Below, piece by piece: positions 23,291 to 30,940 of a stretch of 36,209 bases of DNA. This stretch comes from Streptomyces monashensis (GTDB lineage: Bacteria; Actinomycetota; Actinomycetes; Streptomycetales; Streptomycetaceae): positions 1-36,209 of the forward strand of contig NZ_MLYO01000057.1 in assembly GCF_001866665.1 (NCBI RefSeq), written 5' to 3'. Position 1 is the first letter of the stretch; each line of letters begins with the position of its first letter. The notes beneath the pieces were generated by a model, which was not told the origin of the DNA, searched no databases, and was given only the letters and a program-made list of their open reading frames with translations. The position numbers and the translations under genes are program-made.

Positions 23291-23671
23291 TCAGTTGAGG
23301 CGGGCGACCCACCGTGGCGCCGGCGCCGTGCGAAGCCGGTCGGGAAGCGTGCCGTCCTCGGGCATCCCGGCTCCCAGCCACGCCGCGACCGCCTCGGCGT
23401 CGGCCTCGCTGACGAGCGGCCCCAGGCGTACCACGGCCCCGCTGGGCCTGCGGTCCGCTTCGCATGGCTGGGCGGCGGCATGCACGCCACGGCCACCACG
23501 GCAATGCAGCACCATCTCCAGACAGCCGGTGGAGACCATGACCCCGTGCGGGCAGGCCCGGACCGCACGGCGCAGCCCCTCCATCACCTGGTTGCCCGCG
23601 GCTGTGCGGCAGGAGCCGCAGACGACGAGGGTGAAAGGCCGGCTCCGAGGGCCGCGTACGGCATCGCTCAT
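23291..23671 (-). CDS. Second (2Fe-2S) ferredoxin-like protein
   Basis: 126 residues, convergent with the arsR gene (13-base gap). The start at 23671 (MSDAVRGPRSRPFTLVVCGS) is chosen for AGGAGG about 10 bases upstream. Cys residues: VVCGSC (C18, C21), RACPHGV, STGCLEMVLHC. The pattern is close to 22509-22928 (TLVVCxxC at the same place), so the two are likely paralogs of the thioredoxin-fold [2Fe-2S] group. The divergent intergenic region with the CooC-like ATPase carries the Zur-like box 2, so both could be Zur-controlled. Confidence 0.75.
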   Translation of the reverse strand: MSDAVRGPRSRPFTLVVCGSCRTAAGNQVMEGLRRAVRACPHGVMVSTGCLEMVLHCRGGRGVHAAAQPCEADRRPSGAVVRLGPLVSEADAEAVAAWLGAGMPEDGTLPDRLRTAPAPRWVARLN

Positions 23672-23800
23672 CTCCGCGTTTCCTCCTCCATGCGCACAAC
23701 CCCTTGTTCGAGCCGGCACAGCACCAACCCGGCGACTCATCAAGGCAGTTGGCCCTCAGCGAATTTGACACCGCCCTGCCCCGCCACCAGCCTATGCGCA

Positions 23801-23815
23801 TGACATCCATTTTCA
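23801..23815 (-). promoter_or_regulatory. Zur-like box 2
   Basis: Minus strand TGAAAATGGATGTCA matches the Zur consensus at 12 of 15 positions; one half is perfect. It lies in the divergent region, 16 bases upstream of the CooC-like ATPase gene. Confidence 0.65.
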
Positions 23816-23831
23816 ATAGAGGTGGTCGGCC

Positions 23832-24791
23832 ATGCGTGTCGCGTTCGTAGGCAAGGGCGGCAGCGGCAAGACGACCCTGTCGGCCCTCTTCGCCCGTCAC
23901 CTGGCGTGCTCGGGCGCACCGGTCGTCGCGATCGACGGCGACATCAACCAGCACCTGGCGTACGCCCTCGGCCTGGACGAGGACGAGTTCTTCGCCGCGC
24001 CGCCGCTCAGCGCGCGGACCGGCGAGATCAAGGACTACCTGCGGGGCACCAACCCGCGGATCCCGTCCCGTGACGTCATGGTCAAGACGACCCCGCCCGG
24101 CCGCGGCTCCCGTCTGCTCCGGCTGCTGGACGAGGACGAGGTCCACTCCCACCACGTCCAGGAGGTCGGCGGCGTACCGCTGATGGTCACCGGCGCCTTC
24201 GACGAAGGCGATCTCGGCGTGGCCTGCTACCACTCCAAGCTCGGTGCGGTGGAGCTCTACCTCAACCACCTCGTGGACGGCCCCGGCGAGTACGTCGTCG
24301 TCGACATGACCGCCGGCGCCGACGCCTTCGCCTCCGGCCTGTTCACCCGCTTCGACATGACGTTCCTGGTGGTCGAGCCGACCCGGAAGAGCGTGTCCGT
24401 CTACCGCCAGTACCGCGACCATGCAGCCGAGTTCGGCGTCCCGGTCGCCGTCGTCGGCAACAAGGTCACCGGCGCGGACGACCTCGACTTCCTCCGCACC
24501 CACGTCGGCGACGACCTGCTCGCCCACTGCGTGCAGTCCTCGTACGTCCGCGCCCAGGAACAGGGCCGTGGCCACGGCGGGCTGGAACCGCACAACACCC
24601 AGACCCTGACCCGGCTCCGGGCGGCCGTCGACGCCCGCCCGAAAGACTGGGCGGTTTTCCAGCGGCACGCCGTCGAGTTCCATCTGCGCAACGCCGCCGC
24701 CTGGGCCGACGAGGCCACCGGCCAGAACCTCGCCACCCAGGTCGACCCCGGCTTCCAGCACGGCCCCGAGGCCCTGACCGCCCTCGCCTGA
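23832..24791 (+). CDS. CooC/ParA-like P-loop ATPase
   Basis: 319 residues, ATG 23832 behind GAGGTGG. The deviant Walker A is GKGGSGKTT (7-15), and the switch Asp lies in VVAIDGDINQHLAYALG. The protein has VVVDMTAGADAFASG (Walker B-like) and VVEPTRKSVSVYRQYRDHA, the pattern of SIMIBI ATPases, closer to CooC (nickel insertion into CO dehydrogenase) than to plasmid ParA. A Cys at the dimer interface (LLAHCVQSS) is reminiscent of metal-binding CooC/NifH types, but there is no CxC. No parB gene or centromere-like repeats are nearby. Zur-like box just upstream: likely a metal-insertion ATPase used during zinc limitation. Confidence 0.82.
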   Translation: MRVAFVGKGGSGKTTLSALFARHLACSGAPVVAIDGDINQHLAYALGLDEDEFFAAPPLSARTGEIKDYLRGTNPRIPSRDVMVKTTPPGRGSRLLRLLDEDEVHSHHVQEVGGVPLMVTGAFDEGDLGVACYHSKLGAVELYLNHLVDGPGEYVVVDMTAGADAFASGLFTRFDMTFLVVEPTRKSVSVYRQYRDHAAEFGVPVAVVGNKVTGADDLDFLRTHVGDDLLAHCVQSSYVRAQEQGRGHGGLEPHNTQTLTRLRAAVDARPKDWAVFQRHAVEFHLRNAAAWADEATGQNLATQVDPGFQHGPEALTALA

Positions 24792-24835
24792 CCCCCACCG
24801 CAGGAACAAGAAACCAGAGAACAGGACAGCCCTTC

Positions 24836-25228
24836 ATGTCTCTCGACGTCTCCCCGCAGCTGCTCGCCGAAGCCGAGAGCGGCGAGGTACGGGAGCAGGA
24901 CTTCGTGGAAACGGTCCGCACCTCCCTGCCGTACGCCTACGACCTCATCGCCCGCCTGGCGGACGAACTGCGCTCGGGCGCCTCCGAGTTCGCCGACAAC
25001 CAGACCCCGCCGCCCTCCGAGAAGGAGCGCGGTCAGCTGCTTCGGGCCCTGTCCAGCGACGCCATCCGCAGCAGCCTGGAACGGCACTTCGGCATCACCC
25101 TCGCCTTCCAGAACTGCCACCGGGTCGCCGCCTTCCGCCCGGAGGCGCGCGGCGGCGAGACCCACACCCGCTTCACCTCCGTGCGCGCGCAGATCCTCAA
25201 CCAGTCGCCGGAGTTCCGCGACTGCTGA
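24836..25228 (+). CDS. Conserved protein of unknown function, 130 aa
   Basis: Cytoplasmic, mostly helical (EVREQDFVETVRTSLPYAYD, LIARLADELRSGAS), with an FADNQTPPPSEKERGQLLRA segment and C-terminal HFGITLAFQNCHRVAAFRPE. It is preceded by the CooC-like ATPase gene with a 44-base gap, and probably cotranscribed with it. I recall such genes in Streptomyces zinc-regulated loci, but without function. A co-factor of the ATPase is a context inference. Confidence 0.75.
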   Translation: MSLDVSPQLLAEAESGEVREQDFVETVRTSLPYAYDLIARLADELRSGASEFADNQTPPPSEKERGQLLRALSSDAIRSSLERHFGITLAFQNCHRVAAFRPEARGGETHTRFTSVRAQILNQSPEFRDC

Positions 25229-25347
25229 GCCGCACGCCGGGGCGGTGAGCCCTACGGATCCTGCGGCGCCGCCGCCGTGCGGGCGACATCCCCGCGCAGT
25301 CGCACACCCAGTCAAAAGATGGCAACGGTTTTCATGTGACATTGATC

Positions 25348-25362
25348 TGAAAATCATTCCCA
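25348..25362 (+). promoter_or_regulatory. Zur-like box 3 (znu operon)
   Basis: TGAAAATCATTCCCA matches the Zur consensus at 12 of 15 positions, 75 bases upstream of znuA. The surrounding AT-rich stretch (25315-25370) is the likely promoter. Confidence 0.75.
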
Positions 25363-25437
25363 TCTAGCGTCGAGGGTGTCGCCACACAGCCGACGCGTGG
25401 CCGCCGCGCGTCCGGCATCGCCCGAAGGAGCTCCCTC

Positions 25438-26415
25438 ATGCCCACCGCCCCCGCCTCCCGTTCCACCCGGCCGTCCGCGAGGATCGCCCTGGTCACCGCG
25501 ACGGCCGCCCTGACGGCCGTGACGGCGACGGCCTGCTCGACCTCCTCCTCGCACACCAGTGACACCGCCGCGACCAGCGGCGGCAGCGGCTCGGGCAAGA
25601 CGATCCAGGTGGTGGCGGCGGAGAACTTCTGGGGCAGCATCGCCTCCCAGCTCGGCGGCAGCCACGTGAAGGTGACCAGCATCATCACCAACCCGGACAC
25701 CGACCCGCACGCCTACGAGCCGACGGCGGCCGACGCCCGCACCGTGGCCGGCGCCCAGTACGCCGTCGTCAACGGCATCGGCTACGACGCCTGGGCCGAC
25801 AAGCTGCTCGCCTCCAACCCCGGCAGCGGGCGCACCGAGCTGAAGGTCGGCGACCTGGTCGGCATCAAGCCGGGCGGCAACCCGCACCGCTGGTACTCCC
25901 CGGACAACGTCCACCAGGTCATCGAGAAGATCACCGCCGACTACAAGAAGACCGACCCGGCCGACGCGGCCTACTTCGACCAGCAGAAGACGACCTTCGA
26001 GACGAAGACGCTCGCCGGGTACAACAAGCTCATAGCCGACATCAAGGCGAAGTACGCGGGGACCCCGATCGGCGCCTCCGAGTCCATCGTCACTCCGCTC
26101 GCCGAGGGCCTGGGGCTGAAGATGCTCACCCCGGAGACGTTCCTGGACGCGATGAGCGAGGGCTCCGACCCCACGGCCAAGGACAAGGCCACCATCGACC
26201 AGCAGATCAAGAACAAGCAGATCAAGATCTACGTCTACAACTCCCAGAACTCCACGCCGGACGTGCAGGCGCAGGTCAAGGAGGCCAAGGCGGAAGGCAT
26301 CCCGGTCGCCACCGTCACCGAGACCCTCGCCCCTGCCGGCGCCTCCTTCCAGCAGTGGCAGACCACCGAACTGCAGGGCATCGAGCAGGCCCTGGCCAAG
26401 GCCACCGGGAAGTGA
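25438..26415 (+). CDS. znuA: Zinc/manganese ABC transporter substrate-binding lipoprotein
   Basis: 325 residues, AAGGAG 9 bases upstream. Lipoprotein signal: LTAVTATACSTSSS, with the lipobox ending at Cys33 (T-A-C). Cluster A-I binding protein: VVAAENFWGSIASQLGG, then DPHAYEPTAADARTV (first metal His), GGNPHRWYSPDNV (second His), and the backbone helix EKITADYKKTDPADAAYF. Downstream GASESIVTPLAEGLGL and EGIPVATVTETLAP are typical of the C-lobe. The His-rich loop seen in many ZnuA proteins is absent. Outer-face anchored. First gene of znuACBB'-zur. Confidence 0.95.
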   Translation: MPTAPASRSTRPSARIALVTATAALTAVTATACSTSSSHTSDTAATSGGSGSGKTIQVVAAENFWGSIASQLGGSHVKVTSIITNPDTDPHAYEPTAADARTVAGAQYAVVNGIGYDAWADKLLASNPGSGRTELKVGDLVGIKPGGNPHRWYSPDNVHQVIEKITADYKKTDPADAAYFDQQKTTFETKTLAGYNKLIADIKAKYAGTPIGASESIVTPLAEGLGLKMLTPETFLDAMSEGSDPTAKDKATIDQQIKNKQIKIYVYNSQNSTPDVQAQVKEAKAEGIPVATVTETLAPAGASFQQWQTTELQGIEQALAKATGK

Positions 26416-26424
26416 GCTGACGCC

Positions 26425-27348
26425 ATGAACCCGATAGCGAAGGCCCGCGAGGCCGTCACACACAGCACCCACACCCTCCCCAGCCGCCGGAGCGGCGGCC
26501 ACGACACGGCACCGGACAGCGGAAGCGTCCCGGTGGTCGCCCTGTGCGGGGCAGCCGTGCGGGTCGGCGGCCGGACGCTGTGGTCCGGCGTGGACCTTCG
26601 CATCGGGTCCGGCGAGTTCACCGCCGTACTCGGGCCGAACGGCGTCGGCAAGTCCACCATGATCAAGGTCCTGCTCGGCGCCCTGCCCGCAGCCGCCGGT
26701 GAGGTGCGGGTGCTCGGCGCACGGCCCGGACAGGCCAACGACCGCATCGGCTACCTGCCGCAGCGCCGCAGCTTCGACGCCACCCTGCGGATCCGCGGTA
26801 TCGACGTGGTGCGCATGGGCCTGGACGGCGACCGGTGGGGGGTTCCGCTGCCGTTCCCCAGCGCGCGCCGGCGGGCCGCCCACGCACGGGTGGACGAGGT
26901 GATCGAGCTGGTCGGGGCGTCGGCGTACGCACACCGGCCCATCGGGCAGTGTTCCGGCGGCGAGCAGCAGCGGCTGCTGATCGCCCAGGCGCTGATACGG
27001 CGCCCCGAACTGCTCCTGCTGGACGAGCCGTTGGACAGCCTCGACCTGCCCAACCAGAGCGCCGTCGCCGCGCTGATCGGGCGCATCTGCCACCAGGAGG
27101 GCGTGTCGGTGGTCATGGTCGCCCATGACGTGAACCCGATACTCCACCACCTGGACCGGGTCGTGTACCTGGCCGAGGGCGGGGCCGCCACCGGCACCCC
27201 GGAGGAGGTCATCACTTCCGGGACGCTGACCCGGCTGTACGGCACGCCGGTCGAGGTGCTGCGGACCTCGGACAGCCGGCTGGTCGTGGTGGGCCAGCCG
27301 GAGGCGCCCGCGGTGCACACCGACCGGCACTCCGGGGGGCCGTCATGA
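26425..27348 (+). CDS. znuC: Zinc ABC transporter ATP-binding protein
   Basis: 307 residues, 9 bases after znuA. Walker A GPNGVGKST (70-78), Q-loop LPQRRSFD, signature CSGGEQQR, Walker B LLLLDEPLDSLD, H-loop VMVAHD. The first 35 residues are an extra disordered leader (AVTHSTHTLPSRRSGGHD); a later start is possible but no better ribosome site was seen. Energises the ABC-3 permeases encoded downstream. Confidence 0.95.
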   Translation: MNPIAKAREAVTHSTHTLPSRRSGGHDTAPDSGSVPVVALCGAAVRVGGRTLWSGVDLRIGSGEFTAVLGPNGVGKSTMIKVLLGALPAAAGEVRVLGARPGQANDRIGYLPQRRSFDATLRIRGIDVVRMGLDGDRWGVPLPFPSARRRAAHARVDEVIELVGASAYAHRPIGQCSGGEQQRLLIAQALIRRPELLLLDEPLDSLDLPNQSAVAALIGRICHQEGVSVVMVAHDVNPILHHLDRVVYLAEGGAATGTPEEVITSGTLTRLYGTPVEVLRTSDSRLVVVGQPEAPAVHTDRHSGGPS

Positions 27349-28250
27349 CGCTCGCCGGGACAGGGGCACCGGCCTGGTCGTGGAACCTTCTCACCGACTT
27401 CCAGGACATGTGGTCGTACCCCTTCATGGTCAACGCCTTCCGCGCGGGCGCGGTCGTGGCCGTGGTCTCCGCGGTCGTGGGGTGGTTCGTGGTGCTGCGA
27501 CGGCAGACGTTCGCCGCCCACACCGTCTCCGCGGTGGCCTTTCCCGGCGCGGCCGGGGCCCTTCTGCTCGGCGTGAGCGCGGTCTACGGGTACTTCACGC
27601 TGTGCGTGGCGGCCGCGCTGGTCATCGCGGCCCTGCGAGGCGGTGGTGAGCATGAGGAATCCGCGCTGACCGGGACCGTGCAGGCTTTCCTGCTCGCGTC
27701 CGGGTTCCTGTTCACCGCCCTGTACCGGGGACTGCTGGAGGGCCCGCAGACCATCCTCTTCGGGACCTTCCTGGGGATCACCTCGTCGCAGGTGACCCTG
27801 CTGACGGTGGTCGGCTCGGTGGTGCTCGCCGTGCTGGCGCTGATCGGACGGCCGCTGCTGTTCGCCTCCGTCGACCCGCAGGTGGCCTCCGGACGCGGGG
27901 TGCCGGTCCGCGCACTGTCGGTGGTCTTCCTCGTCCTGCTCGGCGCCGCCACCGCCGAGGCGAGCCAGATCACCGGAACCCTCCTGGTCTTCGCCCTCAT
28001 GGTGATCCCGGCCGCCACCGCCCAGATCCTCACCGCCCGCCCGGCCCTCAGCCTGGCCCTGACCGTCCTTCTGGCCTTCGCCGCCACCTGGCTCGGGCTG
28101 ACCGCCGCCTACTACTCGCCCTATCCCCTGGGCTTCTTCGTGACGACCATCGCCTTCGCCGGATACCTGCTCGCCCTGGGCTGGCGCTCGCTCAGCGCGG
28201 TGCTCGGCCGAGCCGGGCTCCCGGCTGCTCCGAGGGAGGTGCCGGCATGA
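27345..28250 (+). CDS. znuB: Zinc ABC transporter permease 1
   Basis: 301 residues, ABC-3 permease family, ATGA overlap with znuC. About eight to nine membrane helices (AGAVVAVVSAVVGWFVV, VSAVAFPGAAGALLLG, VALTVLLAFAATWLG and others). The segment GRGVPVRALSVVFLVLLGAA TAEASQ (residues about 183-209, split here) is the conserved coupling region. It is followed directly by a second permease, suggesting a heterodimeric membrane unit. Confidence 0.92.
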   Translation: MTLAGTGAPAWSWNLLTDFQDMWSYPFMVNAFRAGAVVAVVSAVVGWFVVLRRQTFAAHTVSAVAFPGAAGALLLGVSAVYGYFTLCVAAALVIAALRGGGEHEESALTGTVQAFLLASGFLFTALYRGLLEGPQTILFGTFLGITSSQVTLLTVVGSVVLAVLALIGRPLLFASVDPQVASGRGVPVRALSVVFLVLLGAATAEASQITGTLLVFALMVIPAATAQILTARPALSLALTVLLAFAATWLGLTAAYYSPYPLGFFVTTIAFAGYLLALGWRSLSAVLGRAGLPAAPREVPA

Positions 28251-29116
28251 CGAGCCTCCTCGCCGCCTCCCCTCTGTCGCAGCCGTTCTTCCAGCACGCC
28301 TTCCTCGCCGGGACCGCCATCGCCGCGGCCTGCGGGCTGGTCGGCTACTTCCTGGTGCTGCGCGCCCAGGTCTTCACCGGCGACGCGCTCAGCCACGTCG
28401 CCTTCACCGGTGCGATGGCCGCTCTCGCCTTCGGCGCCGACCTTCGCCTGGGGCTGTTCGCCGCCACCATCGCCATGGCGCTGCTCTTCGGCACCCTCGG
28501 CCGCAAGGCCCGGCCCGACGACGTGGTCATCGGCAGCGTCTTCTCCTGGATCCTGGGCCTGGGCGCCTTCTTCATCACCCTCTACACGACCTCCCGCAGC
28601 ACCACCAACGGCACTGCCGGAATCAGCGTGCTGTTCGGCTCCGTCTTCGGCATCTCCGCCGGCAGTGCGGTCGTGGCCACCCTGGTGGCAGCCGGGGTGG
28701 CCCTGCTGGTGGTCCTGATCGCCCGCCCGCTGCTGTTCGCCACGCTCGACGAGGCGGTGGCCGCGGCACGTGGCGTACCGGTACGGCTGCTCGGCTTCGG
28801 CTTCCTCGCCCTCGCCGGCATCAGCGCCGCCGAGGCCACCCAGGCCGTCGGGTCCCTGCTGCTGCTCGGCCTGCTCGCCGCTCCCGCGGGCGCCGCGATC
28901 CGGCTCACCGTCCGGCCCTACCGGGCACTCGCCCTCTCGGCCGGCCTGGCGGTGCTGGAGATGTGGGCGGGCCTGTTCGCCTCCTACGCGGTGCCGAAGA
29001 TGCCGCCCAGCTTCGCCATCATGGCCGTCGCCACAGCCGTCTACGCCGCCACGTTCCTGATCCGACGGCCCGCCCACGTCCCCCGTGCACGACCCGCTGT
29101 TCCCACCGGCACATGA
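28247..29116 (+). CDS. Zinc ABC transporter permease 2
   Basis: 289 residues, ATGA overlap with permease 1. The same ABC-3 fold with GDALSHVAFTGAMAALAFGA and RGVPVRLLGFGFLALAGISA AEATQ (shown in two parts). Some eight membrane helices. Two non-identical permeases in tandem, as in certain Mn/Zn cluster A-I systems, so the transporter is ZnuA-C-B-B'. Confidence 0.92.
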   Translation: MTSLLAASPLSQPFFQHAFLAGTAIAAACGLVGYFLVLRAQVFTGDALSHVAFTGAMAALAFGADLRLGLFAATIAMALLFGTLGRKARPDDVVIGSVFSWILGLGAFFITLYTTSRSTTNGTAGISVLFGSVFGISAGSAVVATLVAAGVALLVVLIARPLLFATLDEAVAAARGVPVRLLGFGFLALAGISAAEATQAVGSLLLLGLLAAPAGAAIRLTVRPYRALALSAGLAVLEMWAGLFASYAVPKMPPSFAIMAVATAVYAATFLIRRPAHVPRARPAVPTGT

Positions 29117-29137
29117 GAACCCGAGCGAGGCAGGCTG

Positions 29138-29587
29138 ATGGCACCCACCCGGCAACGCACCCCCACTGAAATCGCGCTGATCGGCCGCCACACCCAGCAA
29201 CGCTCGGTCGTCCTCGCAGCGTTCATCCGGGCCGACGGATTCGTCGGCGCCCAGGCCCTCCACGCCCAGCTCGCCGCCGACGGCACACCGGTCGGCCTGT
29301 CCACGGTCTACCGCACCCTGACCCGTCTGGCCGGCGCGGGCCGGGCCGACCTGGTCCGCGACACAGGCGGCGAACGCCTCTTCCGTTACCGCCCCGGCCC
29401 CGACCACCGCCACTACCTCATCTGCACCGAATGCGGCCTGAGCCACCCCGTCGACTCCGCCCCGATCGAGGACTGGGCCGACGGCATCGCACAGGACTCC
29501 GGCTTCGCGAACGTCCGGCACACGGTCGAACTCACCGGGGTGTGCCCGGACTGCGGCGGAGGGCAGGCGGCAACCGAACGACAGTGA
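29138..29587 (+). CDS. zur: Zur, Fur-family zinc-uptake regulator
   Basis: 149 residues, 21 bases after the permease. Winged helix (IALIGRHTQQRSVVLAAFIR, LSTVYRTLTRLAGAGRADLV), then HRHYLICTECGLSHPVDSAP with the first CxxC and C-terminal CPDC with the second; HTVELTGVC holds the dimer region. Both cysteine pairs of the structural zinc site are present. Its place as last gene of the uptake operon is the standard Zur context. It shares layout with the Fur-family gene at 19709. It should bind the boxes at 19644, 23801, 25348 and 30703. Confidence 0.88.
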   Translation: MAPTRQRTPTEIALIGRHTQQRSVVLAAFIRADGFVGAQALHAQLAADGTPVGLSTVYRTLTRLAGAGRADLVRDTGGERLFRYRPGPDHRHYLICTECGLSHPVDSAPIEDWADGIAQDSGFANVRHTVELTGVCPDCGGGQAATERQ

Positions 29588-29596
29588 CTGTCGAGG

Positions 29597-30304
29597 TCAG
29601 CCGCAGCAACCGCACCCGTCGCTCTGCTCGGTACGGGCAGCCGGGACTCCGGCGGTCGTGGGGGCGGCGCAGCACCCTTTCCCACGCCAGGCGTCGCGCC
29701 CTTCTTTCAGGGCGACCACGGCGATGACAAGGGCGGCGACCGGATCGGCCCAAGCCCACCCGAGAGCGGCGTTGAGAACCAGGCCGACCAGAAGCACCGC
29801 GGACAGGTAGGTGCACAGCAACGTCTGCTTGGAGTCGGCCACCGCAGACGCCGAGCCGAGTTCGCGCCCTGCCCGGCGCTGGGCGGCGGACAGGAACGGC
29901 ATGACGAGGAGGGAGAGGGCGGCGAGCACGATGCCGGGCAGGGCGTGGCCGGCCTCTCCGGTGCCGGTCAGGCCCCGTACGGCATCGACGGTCACGTACA
30001 CGGCGAGCGCGAGGAACGACAGCGCGATGATCCGCAACGCCGCCTTCTCCCGGGCCTCGCGCACCGCGTGCTCGCGGGCGGAGAACTGCCAGGCGACCGC
30101 GGCGGCGGAGGAGACCTCGACGACGGAGTCGAGGCCGAAACCGACGAGCGCGGTGGAGGAGGCCAGGGTGCCGGCGGCGAGAGCGACGGCCCCCTCGATG
30201 ACGTTGTACGTGATGGTCGCGGCCACCAACAGCCGTATCCGCCTGGCCGGCGCGCTGTACCCCGCCGGGCCGGGGCCACGGGCTGCGGACACCTCTGCTG
30301 TCAT
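29597..30304 (-). CDS. Cation efflux (CDF-like) transporter with Cys-rich tail
   Basis: 235 residues from ATG 30304 (MTAEVSAARGPGPAGYSAPA). Four to six membrane segments: IRLLVAATITYNVIEGAVAL, VGFGLDSVVEVSSAAAVA (with the transport Asp), LLCTYLSAVLLVGLVLNAAL, ADPVAALVIAVVAL (second Asp site). It is short of a full CDF C-terminal domain; instead it ends in a Cys-rich GCGCCG and GKGCCAAP. Probable exporter of Zn, Cd or similar ions. It follows the CmtR-like gene in the same direction by two bases, so both are one operon. Confidence 0.85.
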   Translation of the reverse strand: MTAEVSAARGPGPAGYSAPARRIRLLVAATITYNVIEGAVALAAGTLASSTALVGFGLDSVVEVSSAAAVAWQFSAREHAVREAREKAALRIIALSFLALAVYVTVDAVRGLTGTGEAGHALPGIVLAALSLLVMPFLSAAQRRAGRELGSASAVADSKQTLLCTYLSAVLLVGLVLNAALGWAWADPVAALVIAVVALKEGRDAWRGKGCCAAPTTAGVPAARTEQSDGCGCCG

Positions 30305-30306
30305 GA

Positions 30307-30642
30307 TCAGCAGCACCCCTTCCCGTCGGCCTCGGCACACGTCCGGTCGCCCGCTACGGCGACCACGGCGGTGCGCAGGTCGTCGAGCGCGTGACCGAGG
30401 CGTTCGTCGGCGAGTTCGTAGCGGGTGCGTCGACCGTCGGGAACGGTGACGACGAGGCCGCAGTCACGCAGACAGGCCAGATGGTTCGACAGCCTGGTGC
30501 GCGAGACGTCCAGCGTTTCCGCGAGGTCGGCGGGGTAGGCGGGTGCTTCCCGCAGGGCAAGCAGGATGCGGCAGCGGATCGGGTCGGCGAGCGCTCGGCC
30601 GAACCGGGCCAGCACCTCGATGTCGGAGGCAACAGTCAGCAC
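30307..30642 (-). CDS. ArsR-family repressor, CmtR-like (Cd/Pb/Zn sensor)
   Basis: 111 residues from GTG 30642 (VLTVASDIEVLARFGRALAD). This start is preferred because a perfect palindromic operator (30664-30677) lies just upstream and would otherwise be inside the gene. The HTH is LDVSRTRLSNHLACLRDCGL, where Cys and Cys four apart (CLRDC) match the Cys57/Cys61 pair of mycobacterial CmtR. The C-terminal TCAEADGKGCC supplies the third ligand. This suggests a sulfur-liganded sensor for cadmium or lead, or possibly zinc. It controls the CDF-like exporter downstream. Confidence 0.88.
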   Translation of the reverse strand: MLTVASDIEVLARFGRALADPIRCRILLALREAPAYPADLAETLDVSRTRLSNHLACLRDCGLVVTVPDGRRTRYELADERLGHALDDLRTAVVAVAGDRTCAEADGKGCC

Positions 30643-30663
30643 ACCACCCGACAGTACACAAAA

Positions 30664-30677
30664 TCCTGAATTCAGGA
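30664..30677. promoter_or_regulatory. Operator palindrome for the CmtR-like repressor
   Basis: TCCTGAATTCAGGA is a perfect 14-bp palindrome 22 bases upstream of the repressor start, in the divergent region shared with rpmF2. Size and location fit an ArsR-family operator. Confidence 0.65.
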
Positions 30678-30702
30678 AACCCTGAACCAATCAAGTTAGT
30701 AA

Positions 30703-30717
30703 TGGCATTCGTTTTCA
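30703..30717 (-). promoter_or_regulatory. Zur-like box 4 (rpmF2 operon)
   Basis: Minus strand TGAAAACGAATGCCA matches the Zur consensus at 11 of 15 positions. It lies 45 bases upstream of the L32 paralog, a class of gene that is Zur-controlled in Streptomyces. Confidence 0.65.
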
Positions 30718-30762
30718 TGTAGCCTCAACAGCCGTCGCCCTACGATCCGTTCAGGAGGACCC

Positions 30763-30933
30763 ATGGCCGTTCCCAAGCGGAAGATGTCCCGCAGCAACAC
30801 CCGCCACCGCCGCGCCCAGTGGAAGGCGGCCACGCCGACGCTCGTGCCGGTCACCGTCGACGGCGTCCAGCACCTGGTGCCGCAGCGGCTGGTGAAGGCG
30901 TACGAGCGCGGGCTGCTGCGCCCCGAGGGCTGA
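30763..30933 (+). CDS. rpmF: Cys-free paralog of ribosomal protein L32
   Basis: 56 residues, AGGAGG 4 bases upstream of the ATG. The N-terminus MAVPKRKMSRSNTRHRRAQW is standard L32. The C-terminal half has no Cys (TPTLVPVTVDGVQHLVPQRL), whereas the usual L32 has a zinc ribbon with four Cys. It is therefore a zinc-independent C-minus form that can replace the zinc-containing protein and free zinc during starvation. The Zur-like box 4 upstream fits. First gene of an operon with cobW2. Confidence 0.92.
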   Translation: MAVPKRKMSRSNTRHRRAQWKAATPTLVPVTVDGVQHLVPQRLVKAYERGLLRPEG

Positions 30934-30940
30934 TCCTTCA

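Noticed and set aside
23832..25228. ParA-ParB chromosome partition pair
   Set aside because: No ParB helix-turn-helix or parS-like repeats; the second protein has no ParB motif and the context is metal homeostasis.
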